DNA from: a bacterium
Lineage (GTDB): Bacteria; Hydrothermota; Tepidihabitantia; SM23-42; JAOAFX01
DNA length: 64,000 bases
Direction: 5' to 3'
Assembly: GCA_036382775.1 (NCBI GenBank)
Contig: DASVHD010000029.1
Span: 124,001-188,000 of the forward strand
Both the position numbers and the translations under genes were made by a program. The notes beneath the pieces were generated by a model, which worked only from the letters and a program-made list of their open reading frames with translations, ran no database searches and was not told the DNA's origin. Position 1 is the first letter of the stretch. The number at the start of each line of letters is the position of its first letter. Below are positions 23,870 to 32,290 of the stretch, piece after piece.

Positions 23870-26212
23870 CTATTTGATCCCGGTTGCTATATTGCTCATA
23901 CGATTTTTGACTTCATCCGAGTAAGGGATAATCTCGGAGATTTTCTGCAATACCGCAATGCCTTTCTCCCGGTCACCATGAGCTGAACAAACTTCGGCGA
24001 ACTTAATCGCCCCATTTTCCAGGTTTCCGAGGACCGTGTTGCGCATATCTTCGGACCAGTTATCATACATCTTATTAAAGGGCGCGTTACGGAACAGTGA
24101 AAATGCCTGTGAGTATTCAGCATTGGCAAATGCCCATTCACCGGCGGTTGAGAATGCCTTTGCCTGGGCAATATGCTCCTGGTATTCACCATAATCGGTG
24201 ATGAAATGACAATCAAAACAGAGCCTATTTCCTCTTATATAGAGAAAATGAGAGGGAAGCCGAAGCGCTCTTCTTATTCTCACCAAAAGGTGTGCCAGGT
24301 TTCGTGAAGAATTTTCGCTGTGCGGCCAGAAATTCTTATAGATCCTGTCAAGTGCAATATGCCGGCTTTTTGCGGTCGCAAGATGAATCAAGAAGGCGGT
24401 GTCTTTGGGCGTTAAGTTTACTCCGTTAGAGAGACTCTCTCTCACCTTGAAAGCCTGAGATATGCCAGCTTCCGAACTGCATTTTTCTGATGAAACAACT
24501 TGCGTTCTTTTCCTAACGGTGTGAATTTTTAGATATTTTTGATTTTTGTGGACTATGAGGTTGCCGAGAAATTTTACTGAGTAAACCGGAATTTCTTTTC
24601 GGAATACCGGCAAATTGAGCATTGCCCGTGGAAGGCCGACAGGTTTGCCTTTTTCAAGCAGATCCGTGATCACTTCTGGAAAGAAAAAGACGTATCGATG
24701 CAAGAACGCCAAAATACCCTTCTTCTCGGCGTATTTCAATGCGCCGGCATATTGACCGTTCTTAAGAAGAAGCGCGAGCTTGATCGTAGGTAAGGTCTGT
24801 CTGCGCAAGAGCATTGCGTCCGCAGCGGGCTGGGGTTTTGAGAATAGAATGTCGACGATCGTCTTAACGACTTCCAACTGGTTCTTTATCAAAAAGGGAA
24901 GGATTTTCTTAAGTGTTCGTCTTGCCCTGTTTTTTTCACCCAGACTGCAATATGCGCTCGCGATCGTCAAATAACAGCCAAACATACTGCCTTTTGCTTT
25001 ATCCTTTTCCAACGACGCAAGAACCTCAACCGCAAGCGATATTGCCTTATCGGGCATTCCTTTTGTGAGCGACCACCAGGACTGAATGCGAAGCATTTTG
25101 GAATGACTCCCCCAATGGTCCAGCTCTTCATTTTTCACGACTTCGAGCGCCCTCTTGTACTCTCCCCTGACGGTGAATGTGTCAGCGAGGAGAGGCTTGG
25201 TTATTTTTGCTTCCTTCGCGTCAAACCCGTCGATTGATCTTAGATACCAATACTTGGCTTCTCTGAAATCCTCCAATTGCGCGTACAGCTGTCCCAGATC
25301 GCGCATGAAAAAAGGAGATATGTGTTTCCGCCTTTTCAATATAATACGGCAGGTCCTGGCAATATCCGATGCTTCTTTTAACATTAGAAGACCGGTACGC
25401 GCAAATCCCTCGGAGATCAGGAGCGAAAGACGCAGGGCAAAGAGTGAATAAGAATTTTGATTTCCGGTCTTTTCAAGCATGCCTTTCAATTCCGCCACCT
25501 TGTTCAGCATTTCCAACGGCTCGCCACTCCATGATAGTACCTTGATTTCTACTAATCCAACGATCAAGACAGAATAATGTAAATTTCGGCGATGGCACTC
25601 ATCATACAAGATCCTCAGTCGCTTCAGATAAGAACGGACAGGGATCTTGCCGAATAGGAGACCGGTCTTCTCGATCTGCCTTCTTATGTTTAACCGCGAA
25701 TCAGAGATCCGGGGAAGGAGATCATTTTCAGGCAGGACCGGCATGGAATTCAGTATCTCAGCTGATCTGGCGACCAGCCCGCGCTCAAATAGCCATTTCA
25801 CAACCTCGTATTTCTTTTGCGCCTCCTTGGTCCATGGACAATCAGTGAAATTACCGGTCACATTCTCCTGATTGTACCCGGCGTAACCATGCCTTTTCCA
25901 GATCCCCCATATCCCCTTAATAGAAATCCGGATGCCCTCTTTTTCAAGGTTCGCCTTTGCCTGGCGCACGGTTAAACCAGGCTCATACTCCTTCATTAAA
26001 ACTATCTTTTCTTCAACGTCAGGTCTTGCTCGGTTCCAGGGTCTTTTATAGGCAGATAAAAGCCCCTCTTCGCCCTGTTTCTTGTATAATTTGACCCATT
26101 TAAAGATCGTGCAGTATGCAAGATGAAACTTCAAGGCGGCCTGCCTGAACGATATGCCATTATTGAGATAGTATTGCGCAACCTTAAGCCGCAGCGTCTG
26201 TCTGTTATCCAT
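23870..26212 (-). CDS. HTH - TPR - winged-helix - BTAD-like regulator
   Basis: 780 residues from ATG 26212. The N-terminus is a transposase-type helix-turn-helix pair (QYYLNNGISFRQAALKFHL, IFKWVKLYKKQGEEGL), with a second HTH around residues 75-105. A long helical TPR-like region follows (about 150-540). The last 220 residues contain an OmpR-like winged helix (LTPKDTAFLIHLATAKSRHI, IRRALRLPSHFLYIRGNRLCF) and then a BTAD-like helical end, as in SARP/AfsR regulators but in reversed order. It is a cytoplasmic DNA-binding regulator, and no DDE catalytic core is present. The promoter TTGACA-N17-TAAGAT (26223-26251) ends 10 bases before the start, so the leader is nearly absent. Confidence 0.8.
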   Translation of the reverse strand: MDNRQTLRLKVAQYYLNNGISFRQAALKFHLAYCTIFKWVKLYKKQGEEGLLSAYKRPWNRARPDVEEKIVLMKEYEPGLTVRQAKANLEKEGIRISIKGIWGIWKRHGYAGYNQENVTGNFTDCPWTKEAQKKYEVVKWLFERGLVARSAEILNSMPVLPENDLLPRISDSRLNIRRQIEKTGLLFGKIPVRSYLKRLRILYDECHRRNLHYSVLIVGLVEIKVLSWSGEPLEMLNKVAELKGMLEKTGNQNSYSLFALRLSLLISEGFARTGLLMLKEASDIARTCRIILKRRKHISPFFMRDLGQLYAQLEDFREAKYWYLRSIDGFDAKEAKITKPLLADTFTVRGEYKRALEVVKNEELDHWGSHSKMLRIQSWWSLTKGMPDKAISLAVEVLASLEKDKAKGSMFGCYLTIASAYCSLGEKNRARRTLKKILPFLIKNQLEVVKTIVDILFSKPQPAADAMLLRRQTLPTIKLALLLKNGQYAGALKYAEKKGILAFLHRYVFFFPEVITDLLEKGKPVGLPRAMLNLPVFRKEIPVYSVKFLGNLIVHKNQKYLKIHTVRKRTQVVSSEKCSSEAGISQAFKVRESLSNGVNLTPKDTAFLIHLATAKSRHIALDRIYKNFWPHSENSSRNLAHLLVRIRRALRLPSHFLYIRGNRLCFDCHFITDYGEYQEHIAQAKAFSTAGEWAFANAEYSQAFSLFRNAPFNKMYDNWSEDMRNTVLGNLENGAIKFAEVCSAHGDREKGIAVLQKISEIIPYSDEVKNRMSNIATGIK

Positions 26213-26222
26213 ACGTGGAAAC

Positions 26223-26251
26223 ATCTTACATAAGATACAGACATTTGTCAA
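26223..26251 (-). promoter_or_regulatory. promoter of the HTH-TPR regulator
   Basis: TTGACA, 17 bases, TAAGAT. The TTG of the -35 box is in frame with the gene and should not be taken as the start codon. Confidence 0.65.
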
Positions 26252-26311
26252 GGGGAGAAAACATATTCATATAACCCCCGGAAAACCAATGGTTTTAGGA
26301 AATCTCGGTCA

Positions 26312-26340
26312 TTGAAGCGCTACACAGTTTAGCATATTAT
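26312..26340 (+). promoter_or_regulatory. promoter of the secreted BNR gene
   Basis: TTGAAG, 17 bases, TATTAT, ending about 68 bases before ATG 26409. Confidence 0.4.
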
Positions 26341-26408
26341 TATGTAGTGAAAACCAAAAAAGATTCTTTTACGGATAAAAAAACAAGACGGCGATAAAAG
26401 GAGGTAAA

Positions 26409-27851
26409 ATGCGAAAGAACAAATATCTGCTATTGATAGCCGCGGGGCTATTCATGCCTTTCATGCTATTGGCTCAATGGGAGTCGGATACGCGGCTGAC
26501 TTATGATTCTCTTGAGTCTGTAACTTCTTTCAACAATGCCCGGTGCGTGGCAGCTTCTGGCGCTAATATCCATGTGGTGTGGCATGACAATCGCGATGGA
26601 AATACAGAGATTTACCACAAACGTTCCATAGACTATGGCACAACCTGGGGAGTTGATGAGCGTCTTACCACAGATGCTTCTTGGTCAGAACGTCCTTCAA
26701 TAGCGCTTTCTGATTCGATCGTCCACGTGGTCTGGTATGACGGACGTCTAGGATCCCCCAGGGTATTCTACAAACGTTCATTAGACAATGGCGCAACCTG
26801 GGGACCGGACACGGCCCTCACTTCCGCCAGCGGCGTGGCGTACCATCCCTCAGTAGCGGTTACCGGTTCGATCGTGCATGTGGTCTGGACCGACATGCGC
26901 GCCGGCCCTCAGATCTATTACACGCGTTCTCTCGATAACGGCACAACCTGGGAGACGGATAGAATAATCACCCCGGCCGCCCCGGCTGCTGGAAAGAACC
27001 TCGCTTCAGTAGCGGTTTCTGATTCGATCGTCCACGTGGTCTGGATGGATATGCGCGCCAGCCCTCAGACTTATTACACCCGTTCTTTTGATAACGGCGT
27101 AACCTGGGAGACAGATAAAAGCATCACGCCTGCTCCCTCGCAGTTTCCCTCGGTAGCGGTTTTAGATTCGATCGTTCACGTGGCATACGCTGACTTTCGC
27201 CATGGATCTACGACCCCCCAGATATATTACACCCGTTCTCTTGATAACGGCACAACCTGGGAAACGGAAACGCAACTTGCCGAGAACTATTCTTCGTGGT
27301 ATCCTTCAATAGCGGCTTCTAGCCCAATGGTGCATGTAGCCTGGCCGGATAACCGTAACGGAGACACTTCTGAGATCTACTACAAATGCTCCGCCGATAA
27401 CGGCGCAAGCTGGGGAGCAGATATCAGGCTTACTGATAATCTTTCTGAATCGAGGGAACCTTCGATAGTGGTTTCTGATTCGATGGTGCATGCGGTGTGG
27501 CATGACAGCCGCGATGCTAATTGGGAGATATACTATAAACGCAACCCGACGGGCAATTTAGGAATAGCGGAACAAGAAAAGACGCTCGCGTCTCTTTCTC
27601 GCTCCTTTCTCGCTCCCTCATTCTTCAGTGATAAAATTATATTGAGATTTGATCAGGAGCGGATAGAACCATTGAAGATTACACTCTACGATATCCGTGG
27701 TGTCCCGGTGTTCTCTTCAACCTATGCTTTTGTGCCTTCCTTGTTGAGTTTAAACAATACAGAAATTCGGCACCTTGCCTCTGGAGTCTATTTTCTTTGT
27801 ATTGACGTGAACAAACAGATTGAGACTCAGAAACTCATCAAGTTGAAGTGA
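26409..27851 (+). CDS. secreted sialidase-like (BNR) propeller with T9SS-like tail
   Basis: 480 residues: signal peptide MRKNKYLLLIAAGLFMPFML, then about seven repeats of the type SDSIVHVVWYDGR..., YYTRSLDNGTTWETD (BNR/Asp-box, about 52 residues each), then a C-terminal sorting tail. The tail has ITLYDIRGVPVF, LASGVYFLCIDVN and a basic end LIKLK. Sialidase catalytic residues cannot be recognised, so it is probably a non-catalytic surface protein. AAAGGAGG precedes ATG 26409. The repeats are also visible in DNA as recurrent GATTCGATCGTCCACGTGGT. Confidence 0.87.
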   Translation: MRKNKYLLLIAAGLFMPFMLLAQWESDTRLTYDSLESVTSFNNARCVAASGANIHVVWHDNRDGNTEIYHKRSIDYGTTWGVDERLTTDASWSERPSIALSDSIVHVVWYDGRLGSPRVFYKRSLDNGATWGPDTALTSASGVAYHPSVAVTGSIVHVVWTDMRAGPQIYYTRSLDNGTTWETDRIITPAAPAAGKNLASVAVSDSIVHVVWMDMRASPQTYYTRSFDNGVTWETDKSITPAPSQFPSVAVLDSIVHVAYADFRHGSTTPQIYYTRSLDNGTTWETETQLAENYSSWYPSIAASSPMVHVAWPDNRNGDTSEIYYKCSADNGASWGADIRLTDNLSESREPSIVVSDSMVHAVWHDSRDANWEIYYKRNPTGNLGIAEQEKTLASLSRSFLAPSFFSDKIILRFDQERIEPLKITLYDIRGVPVFSSTYAFVPSLLSLNNTEIRHLASGVYFLCIDVNKQIETQKLIKLK

Positions 27852-27894
27852 GGATTTGCCGCAGGGCTGGGTTAATAAACTCGGTCCTGGTTCC

Positions 27895-27985
27895 TCGTCT
27901 AATCCCTGGCACTTTGCATCTAGTATTAAAGAGCGGTTTTTAGATTCTAAGCCCTGGATCCTAGTATCTGGAAACTAGAACCCTG
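27895..27985. repeat. degenerate CTAGTATCTGG-type words
   Basis: CTGGCACTTTGCATCTAGTA, then GCCCTGGATCCTAGTATCTG and related words, like those at 4377-4437, fill the gap after the BNR gene. Confidence 0.5.
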
Positions 27986-27999
27986 CCCCTGTCTTTTTA

Positions 28000-29376
28000 T
28001 TAATCGTTCCCCTCGATATGCAATTTGTGGCATGTTAGCCACTGAAAAACCCAGCTCTTCTGATCAATATCCTGGAATTCCACGTAAAGCCTGTCCGCGA
28101 AATATTCTACGGCGCCCTTATACTTGATCAGCATGAGAACACCGTCTAAGACTCCATAACTTGATGCGAGGACATCGTAACGCGGATCGCTCGCGGCATA
28201 ATATCCAAGATAGGTATAGTCAGCACTAACGCTAAGCAGCTGTTTCAGATCTTCATATAGACTATTCACCAGCGAACCGCTATATTCAAATATTCCTGCT
28301 TTCTCGATCGCTTCCAGGTCGAATTCAATCACCGGATATTCGGACTGGATCTCGAACCGGTATTTACCTTTTACCGCGTCTTTCTCCGTGTGTTTTTCTC
28401 TCGATTTTTCAAAATACTCAAGTGAATCCTTGATCTTTTGAATGGTATCGGTATCTATGGTCGTATCGAGCTCCAACTCCTTGCCGTCAATATCGTAAAA
28501 CTTGGCATTGTGCGGCACAATGGTTTTTGAGCTAACCTGAAATGACCTTAAAGTCTCGATCACGCGGTCCCGGCCATACCAGCAGAACTTATCGCCTCTG
28601 CCATAGCTTGTTTCCTTGTACATGGCTTCGAATGCGTTGTGAAAAAAATCTCTCAGGGTCATGCCGTCGTATACCGGGATCTCTTTTATGACATCGATCG
28701 CCATGCGCATGCCCTCCGCCTCCCTGTTTTTAATAAATTCGATATCGAGTTTTCCGTTTACCAGCAAGTATGACAAAGCCGGCGAATGCCTGCATATCGC
28801 TTTCAAGGCATACACTTCCCAATCGGTCGGTCGTAACTGATCCAATACAAAGATCAAATAATTGCGCACCGAATTCACGACATCCGGGTTCAGTTGCTGT
28901 TCCCATAGCACATGCTCGCGACTGGGACGCTCTGCATCCGGTTGCTTTTCCTGTTGATGCTGCGGGTGCGGGTACGCTTCTGCGGCTGCCGAGGGTTTCT
29001 TCGCATTTTTACCATATACAATTGGTTCTTTCTTATTTTTTAAGAATTTTATGGATAATCCTAAAACCACCGCGGCAAAAAAAGCAATAAATGACCAGGC
29101 ATATTGGTTAATATGAATTAGTATTACCGGAAAAAAGATCACGGCAACCGCGCAAAACACCACGGTCCAGAGCTTGCTTTTAGCCCAGATACTATAAAAT
29201 ATGAGAAGCACTGATCCAAAAAACGCGACATACCGGCACCCGATATAGTCAGCATCTTCATACGGCCGTGCAGCAATGTACAATATAATGGCCATAATTA
29301 CAAATACCCTGAGCACTACTGATGTAGCATTCAAGGTTTTTGATGATTTTGTGTTCACTTCTACTTGTTTAGCCAT
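28000..29376 (-). CDS. membrane protein with C-terminal cytoplasmic domain
   Basis: 458 residues. The N-terminal 115 residues hold about four transmembrane helices and resemble, from memory, the small DUF6804 family. A charged linker rich in Pro, Gln and His follows (about 120-150), then a soluble helical domain of 300 residues with ILVNGKL, GRGDKFCWYGRDRVIETL and SYGVLDGVLMLIKYKGAVEY. Nothing catalytic is recognised. The promoter TTGACA-N16-TATATT lies at 29458-29485, with a leader of about 75 bases. Confidence 0.7.
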   Translation of the reverse strand: MAKQVEVNTKSSKTLNATSVVLRVFVIMAIILYIAARPYEDADYIGCRYVAFFGSVLLIFYSIWAKSKLWTVVFCAVAVIFFPVILIHINQYAWSFIAFFAAVVLGLSIKFLKNKKEPIVYGKNAKKPSAAAEAYPHPQHQQEKQPDAERPSREHVLWEQQLNPDVVNSVRNYLIFVLDQLRPTDWEVYALKAICRHSPALSYLLVNGKLDIEFIKNREAEGMRMAIDVIKEIPVYDGMTLRDFFHNAFEAMYKETSYGRGDKFCWYGRDRVIETLRSFQVSSKTIVPHNAKFYDIDGKELELDTTIDTDTIQKIKDSLEYFEKSREKHTEKDAVKGKYRFEIQSEYPVIEFDLEAIEKAGIFEYSGSLVNSLYEDLKQLLSVSADYTYLGYYAASDPRYDVLASSYGVLDGVLMLIKYKGAVEYFADRLYVEFQDIDQKSWVFQWLTCHKLHIEGND

Positions 29377-29457
29377 TCTTTATCCCATGCCTTCAGCATA
29401 GAACTTCTAAAACCATATCGAGTTTCATAGCTCTCTCCGGCTCCTGTTTTATTTTAC

Positions 29458-29485
29458 AATATAACACCCGGTGCCCAATTGTCAA
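29458..29485 (-). promoter_or_regulatory. promoter of the 28000-29376 gene
   Basis: TTGACA, 16 bases, TATATT on the minus strand. Confidence 0.6.
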
Positions 29486-29503
29486 GACTGTCCTGAGTAG
29501 CTT

Positions 29504-29527
29504 ATAATTTCGAGGGTTAATCCCGTG
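29504..29527. repeat. TAATTTCGAGGG repeat, copy 1
   Basis: TTATAATTTCGAGGGTTAAT followed by CCC, a member of the element also seen at 34754-34784 and 40163-40191. Non-coding. Confidence 0.55.
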
Positions 29528-29618
29528 TTTGTTGCCAGAATAATTTTTGGCTTATTTACCAAATAACACAACTACCCAATTACTTACCAGTTGATTTTGT
29601 TATACTGATGCGTTTAAA

Positions 29619-30356
29619 TTATTTTTCCGCTTTATATAAACTATCGATATCGAAAGCGGAAAGCGCTCTGCTGTAGAAACGCACGTTGTCCAGCGCGCCC
29701 TCGTAAAATAAATGGTTCGCTTTATCGACCCTGGAACATCCGATGCAAATATTGGAATCCTGATTGACGAACGGCTGATCATCAAATTCTTCCGTTGCGT
29801 TGACAATGCCGTCAATATAGATGCTTTTTAATTTCGCGCTGGAATCCCTGACGACCGCGACATGCAGCCATTGGCCGCCGTTTATAGTATCCGTGCTGAT
29901 CATGGTATAATCATAACTGCTTCCCGTGTTAAATTCTAAAAAACCGTCCTGCCCGTTACAAATACTCCAATCGCGGTTTGCGCCAGCAAGGTCGCGGTCG
30001 ATGATGAACATCGACCAGGGGAATATACTCCAACTGGTCGCCTGCGTTTTCATCCAGAAGCTGACCGTCAGATCGGCGCTTACGGGTAACGCCGGCACGT
30101 CGATCCAGGACGTCGATCCGTCGAACATGCATGCTCCGTTGGAGTTGCCTTTGTTATCGGCAGTAGCGTTCACGCTGTACAGTACAGCGTTCCGGTTGTT
30201 ACCGCTCGCATCGTTTCCATTACCGTCAAGATGATAATACGCAAGAAGATCCGAATCGATATCGGGCGGCAGGTTTTCCAACCCTTCTCTACATGAACAT
30301 GCTATGAGCAAGAAAAACATTATTTTCACGGCTGCGATCCTCAAAGATCTATCCAT
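29619..30356 (-). CDS. LamG-domain lipoprotein
   Basis: 245 residues. A signal peptide with a lipobox (LLIACS) is followed by a concanavalin/LamG fold: LLAYYHLDGNGNDASGNN, then ACMFDGSTSWIDVP, LTVSFWMKT, WLHVAVVRDSSAKLKSIYID, and GALDNVRFYSRALS. LamG domains bind carbohydrate or protein, here on the outside of a membrane. AAGGAGG and a promoter with TATAAT (30411-30438) precede it. No enzyme part is present. Confidence 0.88.
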   Translation of the reverse strand: MDRSLRIAAVKIMFFLLIACSCREGLENLPPDIDSDLLAYYHLDGNGNDASGNNRNAVLYSVNATADNKGNSNGACMFDGSTSWIDVPALPVSADLTVSFWMKTQATSWSIFPWSMFIIDRDLAGANRDWSICNGQDGFLEFNTGSSYDYTMISTDTINGGQWLHVAVVRDSSAKLKSIYIDGIVNATEEFDDQPFVNQDSNICIGCSRVDKANHLFYEGALDNVRFYSRALSAFDIDSLYKAEK

Positions 30357-30410
30357 GCAAACCTCCTTTTTATTGTAATACTTAGTCTATACGACCGAAA
30401 TTCCTACAGA

Positions 30411-30438
30411 ATTATATGCTTTACGAAATAAAAATCAA
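30411..30438 (-). promoter_or_regulatory. promoter of the LamG lipoprotein gene
   Basis: TTGATT, 16 bases, TATAAT on the minus strand. Confidence 0.6.
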
Positions 30439-30580
30439 GCAGGTGAATTTTAGTAATTTAGAGAACTGAGCCTATTTTCACGTGATTCGTTAATAAATCG
30501 CACGCTACTTACTATTCTCATCTACTCAACCACTTAATTACTCTTGCTTTCTAAGGAAGACTTAACCCCATAAGGTTCCA

Positions 30581-30608
30581 TTGACTTGCGGATATGTGAG
30601 ATTATAAT
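30581..30608 (+). promoter_or_regulatory. promoter giving a leaderless transcript
   Basis: TTGACT, 16 bases, TATAAT. The ATG at 30614 begins 5 bases after the -10 box, at the expected transcription start, and no Shine-Dalgarno exists. Confidence 0.7.
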
Positions 30609-30613
30609 AAGGC

Positions 30614-31240
30614 ATGGATACATTTGTTATGGTGCTCGGGATCGTCGGTATTGTTCTGCTCGCGCTGGGCATCATCGTGATCATCCAGGCTCTGATCGCT
30701 GTCTTTAAAAAACGCACAGATGCAAAAGGCTTTTTAATCTCCCTCCTGATCTTCCTTATTACAGTTGGTTTTGGACTTGCGTTCACAGCCATCGCTTTAT
30801 TCGTGTACACTTTTGCCAGGTTTTCCCATGAAGAAAAGATCGGATACGTATTTGCCGAGGCGCATGGCGACACGATCGCCATGACCTTTTTCAACGCGAA
30901 GGAGGATAAGAGTCATTTTTTCAAACTAACCGGTGATCAGTGGATGATCGAGGGCTATATCGTGCGATGGAAGACAAGTCTGAGGTGGCTTGGGGCCGAA
31001 TCATATTATTGCATCACGAGGTTCGAAGGACGCGATGTCGAGGGTTCCGGATCAGATGCGGTTTATTCAAATAGATACCAGATTGCGAATGAGACCGGCT
31101 TTTGGCGTTTTATGCTGAAAAACTGGAAGAAAATCCCCTTCATCGATGCCGCTTACGGCACCGCCGCGTTCCAGTATCCAAGTCAGGATCCGTACGATAT
31201 TTATATAAATGATACCGGGTTTATAATTAAGAAAAAATAA
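30614..31240 (+). CDS. membrane-anchored protein of unknown family
   Basis: 208 residues: two N-terminal transmembrane helices (about 6-30 and 40-66), then a soluble domain with AHGDTIAMTFFNAKEDKSHF, FKLTGDQWMIEGYIVRW, and SYYCITRFEGRD. I recognise no family, though similar two-helix proteins are sometimes labelled efflux-related without evidence. The start fits a leaderless mRNA, as no ribosome site precedes it and the promoter is directly upstream. The start is therefore well fixed. Confidence 0.7.
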   Translation: MDTFVMVLGIVGIVLLALGIIVIIQALIAVFKKRTDAKGFLISLLIFLITVGFGLAFTAIALFVYTFARFSHEEKIGYVFAEAHGDTIAMTFFNAKEDKSHFFKLTGDQWMIEGYIVRWKTSLRWLGAESYYCITRFEGRDVEGSGSDAVYSNRYQIANETGFWRFMLKNWKKIPFIDAAYGTAAFQYPSQDPYDIYINDTGFIIKKK

Positions 31241-31267
31241 GCGGGAATAAAGCACTCCCTGTCAGGC

Positions 31268-31310
31268 TATTTACTAAATAACACAATTACCCAATCACCT
31301 AATAACTATA
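31268..31310. repeat. degenerate AATTACCTAATAAC words
   Basis: TATTTACTAAATAACACAAT, then TACCCAATCACCTAATAAC. Blocks built from the same words recur at about 19322-19352, 22755-22785, 29557-29590, 30530-30548, 40208-40232, 41442-41475, 55321-55345 and 62489-62545. Confidence 0.6.
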
Positions 31311-31346
31311 TTTTGTCTTTCAACGTATGGCAGATCAGTTTTGTTC
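31299..31346. repeat. GGCAGGTCAGTTTTGTC element, copy 1
   Basis: CAACGTATGGCAGATCAGTT, then TTGTTCG, between the 3' ends of two convergent genes. The same element recurs at 38891, 39908, 40264 and 41461. Confidence 0.65.
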
Positions 31347-31351
31347 GTTGT

Positions 31352-31963
31352 TCAAAAATTGATGTACGCTCCCAGGTTCGCGCGGTTAAAGCCGATGGCC
31401 TCCATGGTTTCGTAGACAAAAGATTCGGGATAGTCGGAATACGACTGAGCCGCGGTCTGGCGCTTGTCGTAGATCTGGAATTCAAGCTGCAATTTTGACT
31501 TTTCGCGCAGGTGGTACAGGACGCCGAGCCCGATCCTGAGTTCTGAAGGCGTGGCAATGCCGCGCGGGTCGGCTACCGGTTTGTCCATGAATTTCTCGAA
31601 ATTCGCGCCGGCGTATACAAGCGGTGAAACCGGGAACTTGAGCGGCAGGATATACATCAGATCGGCGTCGAGGTCGGAAAAAAGACTGAAACTGTAACCG
31701 CCGTTGCCCAAACCTCCGGAATTGTCGAATTTTTTGAATTCCATTGTTTCCACCCTGAGCGTCAGGTATCTGGTGAAATTGACCGTGATGTCGCAGCTCA
31801 TGCCCCAGTACCGTTCCCATTGATATTTTTCGTATCCGTCAGCGGTTATTAAGAAGCTCACCTCGTGCCGGCTCATTTTCACCCCCAAACCTACCGTGGG
31901 CTGGGCGTTGATTGTCGCTGCCATCATCAAAATCATGGCAGTGATCAGGATGCTTTTTGTCAT
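31352..31963 (-). CDS. predicted outer-membrane barrel protein
   Basis: 203 residues with a signal peptide (MTKSILITAMILMMAATINA) and alternating strands of a small barrel (VGLGVKMSRHEVSFLI, YLTLRVETMEF, LVYAGANFEKFM, LRIGLGVLYHL, SKLQLEFQIYD). It ends in GAYINF with the terminal phenylalanine expected of outer-membrane barrels. No family is recognised. AGGAGG lies before ATG 31963. Confidence 0.75.
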   Translation of the reverse strand: MTKSILITAMILMMAATINAQPTVGLGVKMSRHEVSFLITADGYEKYQWERYWGMSCDITVNFTRYLTLRVETMEFKKFDNSGGLGNGGYSFSLFSDLDADLMYILPLKFPVSPLVYAGANFEKFMDKPVADPRGIATPSELRIGLGVLYHLREKSKLQLEFQIYDKRQTAAQSYSDYPESFVYETMEAIGFNRANLGAYINF

Positions 31964-32290
31964 GTTATCCTCCTTGTGCGTATTTACGATCTTTTACGTC
32001 TTATAATACCTCCGGTAGATTCAAAATCTGAATTAATGTCAAAGTGTTTAATGTACATAATACGGTCTTTATATAAATCATACCAATTATTACCATTATG
32101 TCAATAGCGCAAAACCTGAAATTATGAAGGTTTTAAGGGCAATAATTCAACATTTTACGGTTTTCATTTAATCCTGTGTGATGCGTACCGGGGCAGGGTG
32201 TAATTCGTTTCGATTTCACTATTTCGAAATAGTGGAATAGGTGTTTTTTACACCTGCGCGGAAAGGCGGATTCGTAGATAGGTTTTGGTT
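31964..32290. other. intergenic region with two repeat-like features
   Basis: No gene is seen. It holds the upstream region of the barrel gene, one copy of the AAATTATG..TTTAAGGGCAA repeat (32116-32155) and an 18-base perfect palindrome, CACTATTTC plus its complement (32217-32234), 57 bases downstream of the propeller gene stop. Confidence 0.6.
32116..32155. repeat. CTGAAATTATG..TTTAAGGGCAA repeat, copy 1
   Basis: CTGAAATTATGAAGGTTTTA, then AGGGCAATAATTCAAC. The second copy is at 42589-42630, on the edge of the A+T-rich island. Confidence 0.55.

Noticed and set aside
23870-26212. Transposase of an insertion sequence
   Set aside because: Only the HTH part is transposase-like; no DDE core or terminal inverted repeats are found, and the rest is TPR and winged helix.
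26213-26251. N-terminal extension of the HTH-TPR protein from TTG 26251
   Set aside because: The TTG is part of a consensus -35 box and the extension overlaps the promoter.
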